The position numbers and the translations under genes are program-made. Below are positions 1-7,420 of a stretch of DNA of 64,000 nt, piece by piece (position 1 is the first letter of the stretch; each line of letters starts with the position of its first letter). A model generated the notes under the pieces. It searched no databases. It saw only the letters and a program-made list of their open reading frames with translations, and was not told the DNA's origin. The DNA is from Oscillospiraceae bacterium (GTDB taxonomy: Bacteria; Bacillota; Clostridia; Saccharofermentanales; Saccharofermentanaceae): assembly GCA_902788505.1 (NCBI GenBank), contig CADAKH010000003.1:1-64000 (forward strand). Direction: 5' to 3'.

Positions 1-95
1 AAAGACCGCACGTCAGGCCAATTACTCCCCTAATTATAAGAAAAGTGCAACTGTCGGAGTTAATTACTCTCTAACAATTACACTTTCTATGGTAC

Positions 96-124
96 TAAAG
101 AGACTGCCCATTGAGGACAGCCTC
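96..124 (-). terminator. Probable terminator of serS
   Basis: A 10-bp inverted repeat (100-109 with 115-124, 5-nt loop) lies just beyond the serS stop. In minus-strand RNA the two imperfect positions become G-U wobbles, so the stem is complete only in the serS direction. The following T-run is short (TTT), so strength is uncertain. The remaining bases of 1-95 hold no gene that I can see. Confidence 0.5.
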
Positions 125-147
125 CTGAATTACAACATGAATAAAGA

Positions 148-1434
148 TTACTTCTTAACTTCTATAACGGACTTGCCGCCCATGTAAGGTCTTAATGCCT
201 CAGGGATCCTGATGGAGCCGTCTTCGTTGAGATTGTTCTCGAGGAAAGCGATGAGCATTCTCGGCGGAGCAACGCAAGTGTTGTTAAGAGTGTGGGCAAG
301 ATATGTGCCCTCAGGACCTCTGATCCTGATCTTAAGTCTTCTTGCCTGGGCATCACCAAGATTGGAGCAGGAACCGACTTCGAAATATTTTTTCTGTCTG
401 GGAGACCATGCCTCAACGTCACAGGACTTAACCTTAAGGTCAGCAAGATCTCCGGAGCAGCACTCGAGAGTTCTTACAGGGATATCGAGTGAACGGAAGT
501 AATCTACTGTATTTTGCCAGAGCCTGTCGTACCACATCTTAGAGTCTTCAGGCTTGCATACAACGATCATCTCCTGCTTTTCAAACTGGTGGATTCTGTA
601 AACTCCGCGCTCCTCAATGCCGTGAGCACCGACTTCCTTACGGAAGCAAGGGGAGTAGGATGTAAGTGTCTGGGGAAGCTTGTCCTCATCTGTGATTGTA
701 TCGATAAACTTGCCGATCATGGAGTGTTCGGAAGTACCGATGAGGTAGAGATCCTCGCCTTCGATCTTATACATCATGTTCTCCATCTCGGCAAAGCTCA
801 TAACGCCTGTAACAACGGAAGATCTGATCATATAAGGAGGAATATAGTATGTGAATCCTCTGTCGATCATGAAATCACGTGCATAGGAAAGGCATGCCGA
901 ATGAAGTCTTGCGATATCGCCTTTGAGGTAGTAGAAGCCGTTGCCGGATGTTTCTCTTGCCTGATCGAGTTCGATGCCGTCAAGCTTTTCCATGATATCA
1001 ACGTGATAGGGAACCTCAAAGTCAGGAACGAAAGGCTCACCGAAACGCTCGATCTCAACATTCTCTGAATCGTCTTTGCCGATCGGAACGGAAGGATCAA
1101 TTATGTTAGGGATAACGAGCATGATCTTTCTGATCTCTTCTTCGAGTTCAGTCTCCTTGACTGTAAGAGCCTCAAGCTCTTCAGCAATGTCTGTGACCTG
1201 CTTCTTGATCTCTTCAGCTTCTTCTTTCTTGCCCTGGCCCATGAGAGCGCCGATCTGCTTACTTACCTTGTTGCGGTTAGCTCTCAAAGCTTCCGCACGT
1301 GTCTTGCTCTCACGGAACTCTTTATCAAGTTCAATAACCTTGTCTACCAGTGGGAGTTTTTCGTCCTGGAACTTGTTTTTGATGTTCTGCTTTACGATGT
1401 CAGGATTTGTACGTAAAAATTTAATGTCAAGCAT
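148..1434 (-). CDS. serS: Seryl-tRNA synthetase
   Basis: Charges tRNA-Ser with serine in the cytoplasm. At 428 residues it has the usual class II SerRS length. Residues about 25-105 are charged and heptad-like, the antiparallel coiled-coil arm that grips the tRNA long arm. The catalytic core has the T-x-E motif (GTSEHS), motif 2 (CFRKEVGAHG...GVYRIHQFEKQEM) and motif 3 (APPRMLIAFLEN). Motif 3 and the TSEHS segment differ from the textbook NGSGLAVGR and PTAEVP forms, so this belongs to a divergent SerRS clade, but the class II residues remain. The ATG has a GAGGTGA site 5 nt upstream. The gap to the upstream glycosidase gene is 55 nt, so co-transcription is possible. There is no room for a T-box leader. 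Confidence 0.96.
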   Translation of the reverse strand: MLDIKFLRTNPDIVKQNIKNKFQDEKLPLVDKVIELDKEFRESKTRAEALRANRNKVSKQIGALMGQGKKEEAEEIKKQVTDIAEELEALTVKETELEEEIRKIMLVIPNIIDPSVPIGKDDSENVEIERFGEPFVPDFEVPYHVDIMEKLDGIELDQARETSGNGFYYLKGDIARLHSACLSYARDFMIDRGFTYYIPPYMIRSSVVTGVMSFAEMENMMYKIEGEDLYLIGTSEHSMIGKFIDTITDEDKLPQTLTSYSPCFRKEVGAHGIEERGVYRIHQFEKQEMIVVCKPEDSKMWYDRLWQNTVDYFRSLDIPVRTLECCSGDLADLKVKSCDVEAWSPRQKKYFEVGSCSNLGDAQARRLKIRIRGPEGTYLAHTLNNTCVAPPRMLIAFLENNLNEDGSIRIPEALRPYMGGKSVIEVKK

Positions 1435-1489
1435 TTTGTCACCTCGTTTATAAATAACCTATTTATTGTATTCTTAGTAGTCACAGGTT

Positions 1490-2830
1490 TCAATCTGTCT
1501 CAACAGACATATCACCGTCGTATGTGCCTTCCGGATACCTGCATGACGGATCCCACAGGATATATTCGTTTATGCCGAGATCGTGAATGGCCTTGATCTG
1601 TGAATTTATTTCCCTGTATCCGTATTCGATATAGTTGCCCTTGCCGATATAAGAGGCCGTAAATGCCTGGAGATAAGGTCTTACTGTCGTGAAGCCCGGC
1701 TGCTTGTAGATTGACTGGCATTCGTGAAGAACGCTATAGACCATAAGATACGGCTGTTTATCAGGGTAGTCGAAAACATGTCCGCCGAGCATTGTCCCTA
1801 AAGCGTAGTGAGAAGGATATACCATCGGGCAGCAGGAATCGATGCCTGTCATACCGAGAGTATCGAAGTCCTGACCGATTATCTTTGCATCTCCGGGAGA
1901 TGTTAACACGATACCGAAGATGTCTGCCGAAACAGGAACACCATAGGTGTCCTGTATCCTGATCCTGGCTTCCTGGAGAAATCTGTTTACTGCTTCGGCC
2001 TTTTCAGGGTACATACCCTCTTCTCCGAAATAAGGCTTAACCTTATTCTTTGTGGCTCCTGCGGGGAATCTGACGTAGTCGTACTGAATCTCATCGACAC
2101 CGTATTCTGCAGCTTCGATTCCGATATCTATCAGATAATCCCAGTTTTCGACACAATAAGGACTCAAAAACGGCTTGTTACCTTCGTTGCTGAACTGGAC
2201 TACATTGCCGTCTGCATCCTGAATAGCTCTTTCAGGGAAGTGCTGGGCAGCGACCTGATCGTTGAAAGATACGATTCTTCCGATAACCCTTATGCCGTTG
2301 TTGTGACATTTTTCGATTACGGCTTCAAGATCGTATGCATCCCAAACATATCCGATCTCTTTTGCTGTTGGAACGTTAGACATATAGGGCAGACCGTATT
2401 CGTTCTTAAGATCTATGACTATTGTGTTGAGCTCACTGTGATTGCAAAGGTCAATTGCTTTATCAAGCGCAGAACCCGAACCGATATAAAGACCTCTGAC
2501 CTCGAAATGCTCAGGGACGATAACTTCGTTTTCGGGAAGTTCGGGGAGCGGACGCCAATAGCTGTCTGCCAATGGTGTGGCCTCTAATTGCTCAGTATGG
2601 TAAACGATCGGTTCAGTAAAAGTTGCTTCTGTAGATACCAATGTCGCAAAGATAGGGGTGCTGCCGGAAGATTCCTGAGTCCTGACATGATTTATTATCT
2701 TTGTTATTCCCAGAGTGATGAGGACAACAGCAAGAAGTGCGGATACAGCCAAAAGGAGCGTAATGATCCTTTTGAGCTTCATTATTTCGTTATTATCGGT
2801 ATCTTTATTTAAATAATTATTATTTAACAT
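1490..2830 (-). CDS. Membrane-anchored putative glycoside hydrolase (DUF4015/COG1306 type)
   Basis: The protein has a charged N-terminus, one membrane segment (about 21-45) and a Thr/Ser-rich linker. Residues about 105-440 look like a TIM-barrel putative glycosidase of the DUF4015 family. Supporting segments are VRGLYIGSGSALDKAI, a Lys/Asn/Glu strand (VIDLKNEYG), GIRVIGRIVSFND, DEIQYDYVRFP, VSADIFGIV and CCPMVYPSHY. The acidic residues in DLKNE, QYDYVRFP and SADIFG are candidate catalytic or substrate residues. The topology puts the enzyme outside the cell, but the substrate is unknown. Start choice is odd: the ATG at 2830 has no Shine-Dalgarno sequence and lies 6 nt after a TATAAT box. The alternative is an ATG at 2782, also without a good ribosome site. 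Confidence 0.8.
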   Translation of the reverse strand: MLNNNYLNKDTDNNEIMKLKRIITLLLAVSALLAVVLITLGITKIINHVRTQESSGSTPIFATLVSTEATFTEPIVYHTEQLEATPLADSYWRPLPELPENEVIVPEHFEVRGLYIGSGSALDKAIDLCNHSELNTIVIDLKNEYGLPYMSNVPTAKEIGYVWDAYDLEAVIEKCHNNGIRVIGRIVSFNDQVAAQHFPERAIQDADGNVVQFSNEGNKPFLSPYCVENWDYLIDIGIEAAEYGVDEIQYDYVRFPAGATKNKVKPYFGEEGMYPEKAEAVNRFLQEARIRIQDTYGVPVSADIFGIVLTSPGDAKIIGQDFDTLGMTGIDSCCPMVYPSHYALGTMLGGHVFDYPDKQPYLMVYSVLHECQSIYKQPGFTTVRPYLQAFTASYIGKGNYIEYGYREINSQIKAIHDLGINEYILWDPSCRYPEGTYDGDMSVETD

Positions 2831-2836
2831 AGGACA

Positions 2837-2865
2837 ATTATACAGACCTGCCCGAAAAAGAACAA
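2837..2865 (-). promoter_or_regulatory. Sigma-A-type promoter of the putative glycosidase gene
   Basis: Minus-strand TTGTTC (2860-2865), a 17-bp spacer and TATAAT (2837-2842) form a near-consensus promoter. The -10 box ends 6 nt before the ATG at 2830, so the predicted transcript would begin at or next to the start codon. Confidence 0.65.
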
Positions 2866-2883
2866 ATCAGAAACATTGGCGTG

Positions 2884-2914
2884 TTGCGCAAAGAATACCA
2901 ACCTGTGATAAAAT
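2884..2914 (+). promoter_or_regulatory. Candidate promoter of the Nudix-like/yigZ pair
   Basis: An extended -10, TG-A-TAAAAT (2906-2914), lies 19 bp after a weak TTGCGC (2884-2889). It sits upstream of the ATG at 2953 but inside an apparent longer reading frame opening at 2881. This is one reason for taking 2953 as the start. Confidence 0.45.
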
Positions 2915-2952
2915 TTGATTGTGAATTTTATTTTTATTCAAGCGGGTTTTAT

Positions 2953-3378
2953 ATGATCGTTCGTAATTGTGCAGGCGGAATCGTTTTTACAGGGGATAAG
3001 GTCCTGATCGTTTGCAATGATAAGCAGGAGTGGGGATTTCCCAAAGGAGCTGTCAAGACTGACAGTGATCTGAGTCTGTCGGAATTTGCCAAAAACCGTG
3101 TGAAGACAGAGACAAGTGTTGATGCCAAAGTAATCGCACCGTGCGGCAAGACCAATTACGAATTCTATTCGATATCAAGAAGAAAGCCTGTTCACAATAA
3201 TATTTCCTGGTTTGTAATGAAGGCTGAAAGTGATGCCTGTGCAGCCTGTCCTGATTCGGGAACTGTGGACTGCAAGTTTACGGGTGTTGCAAATGCACTC
3301 GGTGAGATAACCTACAGCCAGGATAAATCCCTTTTAATGATGGCTTATCAGAAGTACAGGGAGAGCTTAAAGGATTGA
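2953..3378 (+). CDS. Nudix-fold protein with degenerate Nudix box
   Basis: The product is a 141-residue protein starting MIVRNCAGGIVF. The opening strands, the WGFPKGAV segment before the helix and the later NISWFVMKAE strand follow the Nudix hydrolase fold. The signature helix expected as R-E-x-x-E-E-x-G reads FAKNRVKTETSVDA. Only one of the metal-binding glutamates is clearly kept, and the Arg and Gly are replaced. The fold is therefore recognisable but hydrolase activity is doubtful; a nucleotide-sensing or vestigial role is possible. A start at 2881 would add a non-homologous N-terminus and span the likely promoter, so I chose 2953. The stop codon overlaps the TTG start of the next gene, indicating translational coupling. 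Confidence 0.7.
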   Translation: MIVRNCAGGIVFTGDKVLIVCNDKQEWGFPKGAVKTDSDLSLSEFAKNRVKTETSVDAKVIAPCGKTNYEFYSISRRKPVHNNISWFVMKAESDACAACPDSGTVDCKFTGVANALGEITYSQDKSLLMMAYQKYRESLKD

Positions 3379-4016
3379 GCCTGAATGTTACTCTGAGTAA
3401 AAGCGGTGATTCCAGGATCGAAGTTAAAAAGTCGGTCTTTATCGGAAAGAGTTTTCATATATCATCTCCGGAAGAAGCAACTGACTATCTTGCAGAAGAA
3501 CGCAAAAAGTATCCCGATGCAAGACATCTTTGCTACGCGTGGGTTATCGGAGGTGAAGTGGCCAGACAGAAGTCCAGTGACGACGGAGAACCGCAGGGTA
3601 CAGCCGGCCAGCCGCTCTTAGAACTCCTTACATCCAATAATTTTACCGATTCGCTGATATGCGTTACGAGATATTTCGGCGGAACACTATTGGGCAAGGG
3701 CGGTCTTAAGAGAGCATATACCGACAGCGGCAGGGAGGCTCTTTCGGCAGGTGAGCCGGTTACTCTCATTCCCGCATATAAGTGGAGGGAGACATGTTCA
3801 TATCCGGTTTTCGAGATGCTGTCCAGAAAAGCAGGTCAGTCCGGATGGATCCTGGAGAATATAGATTATGGTCAGGAAGTTTCTTTTGATGTAATAGTTC
3901 CAAGAGAAAATGAGGATGAATTAAGAAGGCTCTGCCTGGATCTTTCGGGCGGAGCGATAGTATTGCCGGAGCCTGAGAGTATTCTAACCAGGGGTGACAA
4001 GGCGCAGATCTCCTGA
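3375..4016 (+). CDS. yigZ: YigZ/IMPACT family protein
   Basis: A 213-residue member of the UPF0029/IMPACT family. The signature is clear: DARHLCYAWVIG, SSDDGEPQGTAGQP and VTRYFGGTLLGKGGL, followed by the small C-terminal ferredoxin-like domain (about 135-210). The family is widespread in bacteria and the eukaryotic members bind ribosomes or regulate translation. The bacterial role is poorly defined, possibly in translation or as a peptidase-associated factor. It starts at TTG 3375, sharing bases with the upstream TGA, so it is probably translated by re-initiation after the Nudix-like gene. Confidence 0.88.
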   Translation: MSLNVTLSKSGDSRIEVKKSVFIGKSFHISSPEEATDYLAEERKKYPDARHLCYAWVIGGEVARQKSSDDGEPQGTAGQPLLELLTSNNFTDSLICVTRYFGGTLLGKGGLKRAYTDSGREALSAGEPVTLIPAYKWRETCSYPVFEMLSRKAGQSGWILENIDYGQEVSFDVIVPRENEDELRRLCLDLSGGAIVLPEPESILTRGDKAQIS

Positions 4017-4102
4017 CTTGCGATTTGAACCAAAATCGCCCAAAATATGTAGGACTCCGGGTATAGAATTATTTGTACCTGTCAGAGAAGAGGTATAAGT
4101 TC

Positions 4103-5359
4103 TTGGAAAACAACAATAATGAGACAAGGAAAATGCAGAAATCTGCACCAAAGAATTCTAATGAAAAGTATTACCGCAACATTATTCTTGCTTTGGCGGC
4201 AGTCGTTTTTATATGTCTTGTTTTCTCGGGAATCCAGTCTGTATATATCTTCAGGCTTAACAGCGGACGAGAAGGTATATTCTCCTATATGAGAATTGCC
4301 CGCAATAATGAAAGCACCGCAAGTACAGCCGAAACAGAAGAAACACCCGCTGAAACCGAAGTGTATCCGGAACCGTGGTTTTCACTTGAAGAAGCCGCAA
4401 ATATTGCTTCAGCTGACAAAACAAGGAAATCCACCGTAGATATCGTCAAGGAGGTCAGTCCTGCTACCGTTTCTTTAAGTGTAATCGGAGTAGATGACGG
4501 AAAAGAGACTAAGCTCGGTTCCGGAACCGGTTTTATCATCACGGATGACGGATATATTGTTACGAATCAGCATGTCGTTGTTCTTGCAGATGAGACAGTA
4601 AGCACATACTATGTCACGGTTATTCTTCCGGATGAGAATGAACCTGTAAGAGCTGAGATCGTCGGAAGCGATGTCCAGACTGACATAGCTGTTTTAAAAG
4701 TTGATACTGACAGAAAACTGCCATGCGTTGTCCTCGGAGATTCCGATACTCTCCAGGCAGGTGAACTTGCAATAGTTATAGGCAACGCCTTGGGAACATT
4801 GGATGATACGGTTACTGTCGGAGTTATATCCGCTCCTTCAAGAGAGATCAACCGCAAGGGCTACAGAGTCGAAGTCATTCAGACGGATGCTTCCATCAAT
4901 CCCGGCAATAGCGGCGGACCTCTTATCAATTCATTTGGCGAAGTAGTGGGAATAACCAATTCCAAGATAGTGACGACAAACACGGAGAATCTCGGCTTTG
5001 CAATTCCGATCAATTCGGTTAAGACAATAATCGAGAGCATCATCAACTACGGCAAAGTGATCAACCGTCCTTATTTAGGTGTCTCGGTAAGATTTGTATC
5101 TGATGATTCCTACTATGGTGCCGTAAAGGGTATTTATGTTGAAGAGATCGTGAAAGACGGTCCTGCTGATCAGGCGGGTTTCATGCTCGGAGACAGGATC
5201 ATATCCATGGACGGTGTTGAAATAAAAGAGACCGGTGATATTATTAAGGTGCGCGATTCACATGAAGTCGGTGACACTATTGAAACTGTAGTCGAGCGCG
5301 ACGGCAAAGAAATAACACTGTCGCTAAAGATAGCAGACAGTGCAGATTTCCCGGTTTAA
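4103..5359 (+). CDS. htrA: HtrA/DegP-type membrane-anchored serine protease with PDZ domain
   Basis: An envelope quality-control protease. The N-terminus is cytoplasmic and Asn/Lys-rich. One membrane segment (about 25-50) and a Thr/Glu/Ala linker precede a trypsin-like domain with the triad His in VTNQHVV, Asp in TDIAVLKV and Ser in GNSGGPL. A single PDZ domain follows (about 320-415; GIYVEEIVKDGPADQAGF, GDRIISMDGVEI). Length matches Gram-positive HtrA proteins. I chose the TTG at 4103 because GAGAAGAGGT lies at the right distance before it. An in-frame TTG at 4073 has no such site. Family members degrade or refold misfolded exported proteins and are usually envelope-stress induced, but I see no specific operator here. 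Confidence 0.93.
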   Translation: MENNNNETRKMQKSAPKNSNEKYYRNIILALAAVVFICLVFSGIQSVYIFRLNSGREGIFSYMRIARNNESTASTAETEETPAETEVYPEPWFSLEEAANIASADKTRKSTVDIVKEVSPATVSLSVIGVDDGKETKLGSGTGFIITDDGYIVTNQHVVVLADETVSTYYVTVILPDENEPVRAEIVGSDVQTDIAVLKVDTDRKLPCVVLGDSDTLQAGELAIVIGNALGTLDDTVTVGVISAPSREINRKGYRVEVIQTDASINPGNSGGPLINSFGEVVGITNSKIVTTNTENLGFAIPINSVKTIIESIINYGKVINRPYLGVSVRFVSDDSYYGAVKGIYVEEIVKDGPADQAGFMLGDRIISMDGVEIKETGDIIKVRDSHEVGDTIETVVERDGKEITLSLKIADSADFPV

Positions 5360-5388
5360 GCGCAATAATTATTAAGGATGTTATTTAT

Positions 5389-5520
5389 ATGAGCGGAAAC
5401 AGTAAGAAAACAGGTACCAAGATCCTGGCGTGGATATTGATCGGAGCTATGCTCCTTACATTTGTTTTCGCGATCGTTGTAGTACTGGTTCAGCAGTTCA
5501 ATATGGCTGCCATGGGATAA
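5389..5520 (+). CDS. Small single-pass membrane protein (43 aa)
   Basis: ATG 5389 is preceded by an AAGG site 11 nt upstream and lies 29 nt after the htrA stop. The product is a short Lys/Ser/Thr/Gly head (MSGNSKKTGTK), one strongly hydrophobic segment (about 12-34) and the tail QQFNMAAMG. The position suggests co-expression with the HtrA protease, perhaps as a membrane partner or regulator. It resembles the general layout of tiny Firmicutes membrane proteins such as Prli42, but I cannot assign it to a family from sequence alone. Confidence 0.6.
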   Translation: MSGNSKKTGTKILAWILIGAMLLTFVFAIVVVLVQQFNMAAMG

Positions 5521-5536
5521 AGGAGATATCTCCTTT
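5519..5536. repeat. Perfect 18-bp palindrome between convergent genes
   Basis: AAAGGAGATATCTCCTTT is a perfect inverted repeat spanning the stop codon of the 43-residue gene and ending 4 nt before the convergent gene's stop. It has no T-tract, so it is at best a weak bidirectional terminator or a processing hairpin. Confidence 0.5.
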
Positions 5537-5539
5537 ACC

Positions 5540-7294
5540 TTACGGCACATCCTTTATCTGAGCCAATCCGTCTTCATGGAATTCCCATGTATACTCCGAA
5601 GCCTTTCCTGAGATGAACTGCTGATAGTTGTTCATTCTAAGGAAGCTGTTGACCCTGTCATACCATTCAGGATTGGGTGATTCTGAAACGAAGTAAACGA
5701 TATAGAATGTTCCGCTGTTTTCTATAAGTGTCTTATCGCCGAGTTTTCTTTCAGGCGAGAATATCCAGTCAGCAAGAGCACCCGAATACTTAGCCTGATA
5801 GATCTGGCTGTCATGTACTACGGATAATTCGCCTGCGAGGATATAGTCGTTATAGAGGTTCTCGATCTCGTTGCAGCTGTCGGCATCATCGATGTAATCG
5901 AAGATCTCCTGGCCTAAGGCCTGTGTTGCCGCAATATCGGGAGCCATGTTCTCATCCAGCTGCTGATTTGCCGTAATGATGTAGCAGTTGCGGAGTTTTT
6001 CGGACATCCTCTCTCTGCCTACGAAAACAAGGATTATAGGGAATCCGTCTTCGTCAGGGATTATTGTAGTATCTCCGACGATCCTTGTTTCATCGAAAAG
6101 CCACTGTCTGAAATCAACATGTGTTACATCTTCAAAACGGCAGTTAGCGATAAGCGTGGAGTCTGGCTGTGAAAGCGTGTTTGCAGCAACACCGGAGAAG
6201 TATTTTGCTGCGCATGACTCGAACTTTGAAGGATCTCCGTCCATAGCGTCGATGATCTTCTGTGCATGGAGATTGGCGGTGTCGATAAACGCCTGATCTC
6301 TCTGCTCGTAAGTGATCCTTAGAATCTTATAACTGACAAGGTCATAGATGATCCTTGACTGATTGTAAGCCTTTTCAGCCTGTTCATCTGAAGCAGACAG
6401 CTGGATGAGCTTCTCGCCCTCAGCATAGTCTTCCGTAAAATACTTCTTGGCCAGAGTGTTAATGATGATCTGCTCATCGACCTGACTTCCGAAAACACCC
6501 TTGATATAAGTGTCGAGAGGAACACCAAGCTCATCTGCCTTACCCTTAAGCCAGTTGATATACGCGTTGGCTCTGTCATAGTGAGCCTTCTCGATAACAA
6601 ATCCCTGGGCGGTGGCATCGTCGTACAGGATCTCGATCTTCTGAAGATCCTGGGCAGTTACATATCTGAAGTAGTCTCTGTATGTTGCGAAGTTCTCGTC
6701 ATCAAGGTAAGGGGATGAGAGCATTTTCTCTGTATCAGCCGCGAAAAGATCTACACCTTCATTCAGAAGTTCGTAGTGGTACATGAAGCTGAATTCACCG
6801 CTTGATATATCTTTTCCGTTGATCGTAAGAGGGCTGATGAATGATTCATCCATGCCGGTATCAAGAGCAAAGGATGCTGCCGCAATGGCTATTACCAGCA
6901 CGATCCCCAAAAGGACAAATAATATGCCGGCATTTCTTCTGTGCTTCCCAAGATCCAAAGCAGCCTCGTTTTTGTCGAGATTGATCTCAGTCGGGATCTC
7001 TTCCTTTTTGGGTTCCTTATCCTGCTGCTTGCTGTTTTTGCTGTCGGGCAGGGAAGGCAGGTCAGGTACAATGGCTTTCTCAACGGGTTTTCCGGTCAGG
7101 AGCTCAGGGTCGATATCCGCAAGATCGTTCAGAGTTACACTTTTTTTCGGTTCTTCCACGGGAGAATCCATGAAATCGTTTGTCGGAGCTCCCTCGGGAG
7201 CGGACATGATCTCGGAATTCATATATTGCCCGTTTACCACCGGTTTACGGGCTTTTTTATCGTCATTTCTATTTTTATTGCTTTTACCCTTCAT
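5540..7294 (-). CDS. Membrane-anchored parvulin-like (SurA/PrsA-related) protein
   Basis: A 584-residue protein with a long, charged, proline-containing cytoplasmic part (1-120), one membrane segment (about 122-145) and an exported region. Residues about 160-300 resemble the SurA N-terminal helical chaperone domain (GEFSFMYHYELLNEG and YFRYVTAQDLQKIEI segments). Two parvulin-like segments follow. The first runs from LVSYKILRITYEQRD to PIILVFVGRE. The second ends LADWIFSPERKLGD then FYIVYFVSES. Both are divergent and several parvulin catalytic positions are not evident, so a holdase or foldase role for exported proteins is inferred rather than isomerase activity. The ATG is preceded by AAAGGGGA. 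Convergent with the htrA side, divergent from the YfhO operon. Confidence 0.75.
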   Translation of the reverse strand: MKGKSNKNRNDDKKARKPVVNGQYMNSEIMSAPEGAPTNDFMDSPVEEPKKSVTLNDLADIDPELLTGKPVEKAIVPDLPSLPDSKNSKQQDKEPKKEEIPTEINLDKNEAALDLGKHRRNAGILFVLLGIVLVIAIAAASFALDTGMDESFISPLTINGKDISSGEFSFMYHYELLNEGVDLFAADTEKMLSSPYLDDENFATYRDYFRYVTAQDLQKIEILYDDATAQGFVIEKAHYDRANAYINWLKGKADELGVPLDTYIKGVFGSQVDEQIIINTLAKKYFTEDYAEGEKLIQLSASDEQAEKAYNQSRIIYDLVSYKILRITYEQRDQAFIDTANLHAQKIIDAMDGDPSKFESCAAKYFSGVAANTLSQPDSTLIANCRFEDVTHVDFRQWLFDETRIVGDTTIIPDEDGFPIILVFVGRERMSEKLRNCYIITANQQLDENMAPDIAATQALGQEIFDYIDDADSCNEIENLYNDYILAGELSVVHDSQIYQAKYSGALADWIFSPERKLGDKTLIENSGTFYIVYFVSESPNPEWYDRVNSFLRMNNYQQFISGKASEYTWEFHEDGLAQIKDVP

Positions 7295-7420
7295 TTATTT
7301 TCCCCTTTTAATAAGATACAGGTTAAGGACACTTTACCATAAAAGAAGAACCAACTTTTGTAAAGTATGCTATTATTAACACGTTTGTAATCTAAGAATA
7401 ATAAATGCTAGGGGTATTAT

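Noticed and set aside
514..1068. 184-codon plus-strand open frame inside serS
   Set aside because: The serS frame has all synthetase motifs; the opposite frame has none and no start signal.
1435..1489. T-box riboswitch upstream of serS
   Set aside because: Only 55 nt separate serS from the upstream gene, and no T-box sequence (TGGNACCGCG-like) is visible.
5356..5550. Minus-strand 64-codon frame over the small membrane protein gene
   Set aside because: The plus-strand 43-residue frame has a ribosome site, good spacing after htrA and a proper membrane helix; the minus frame has none of these.
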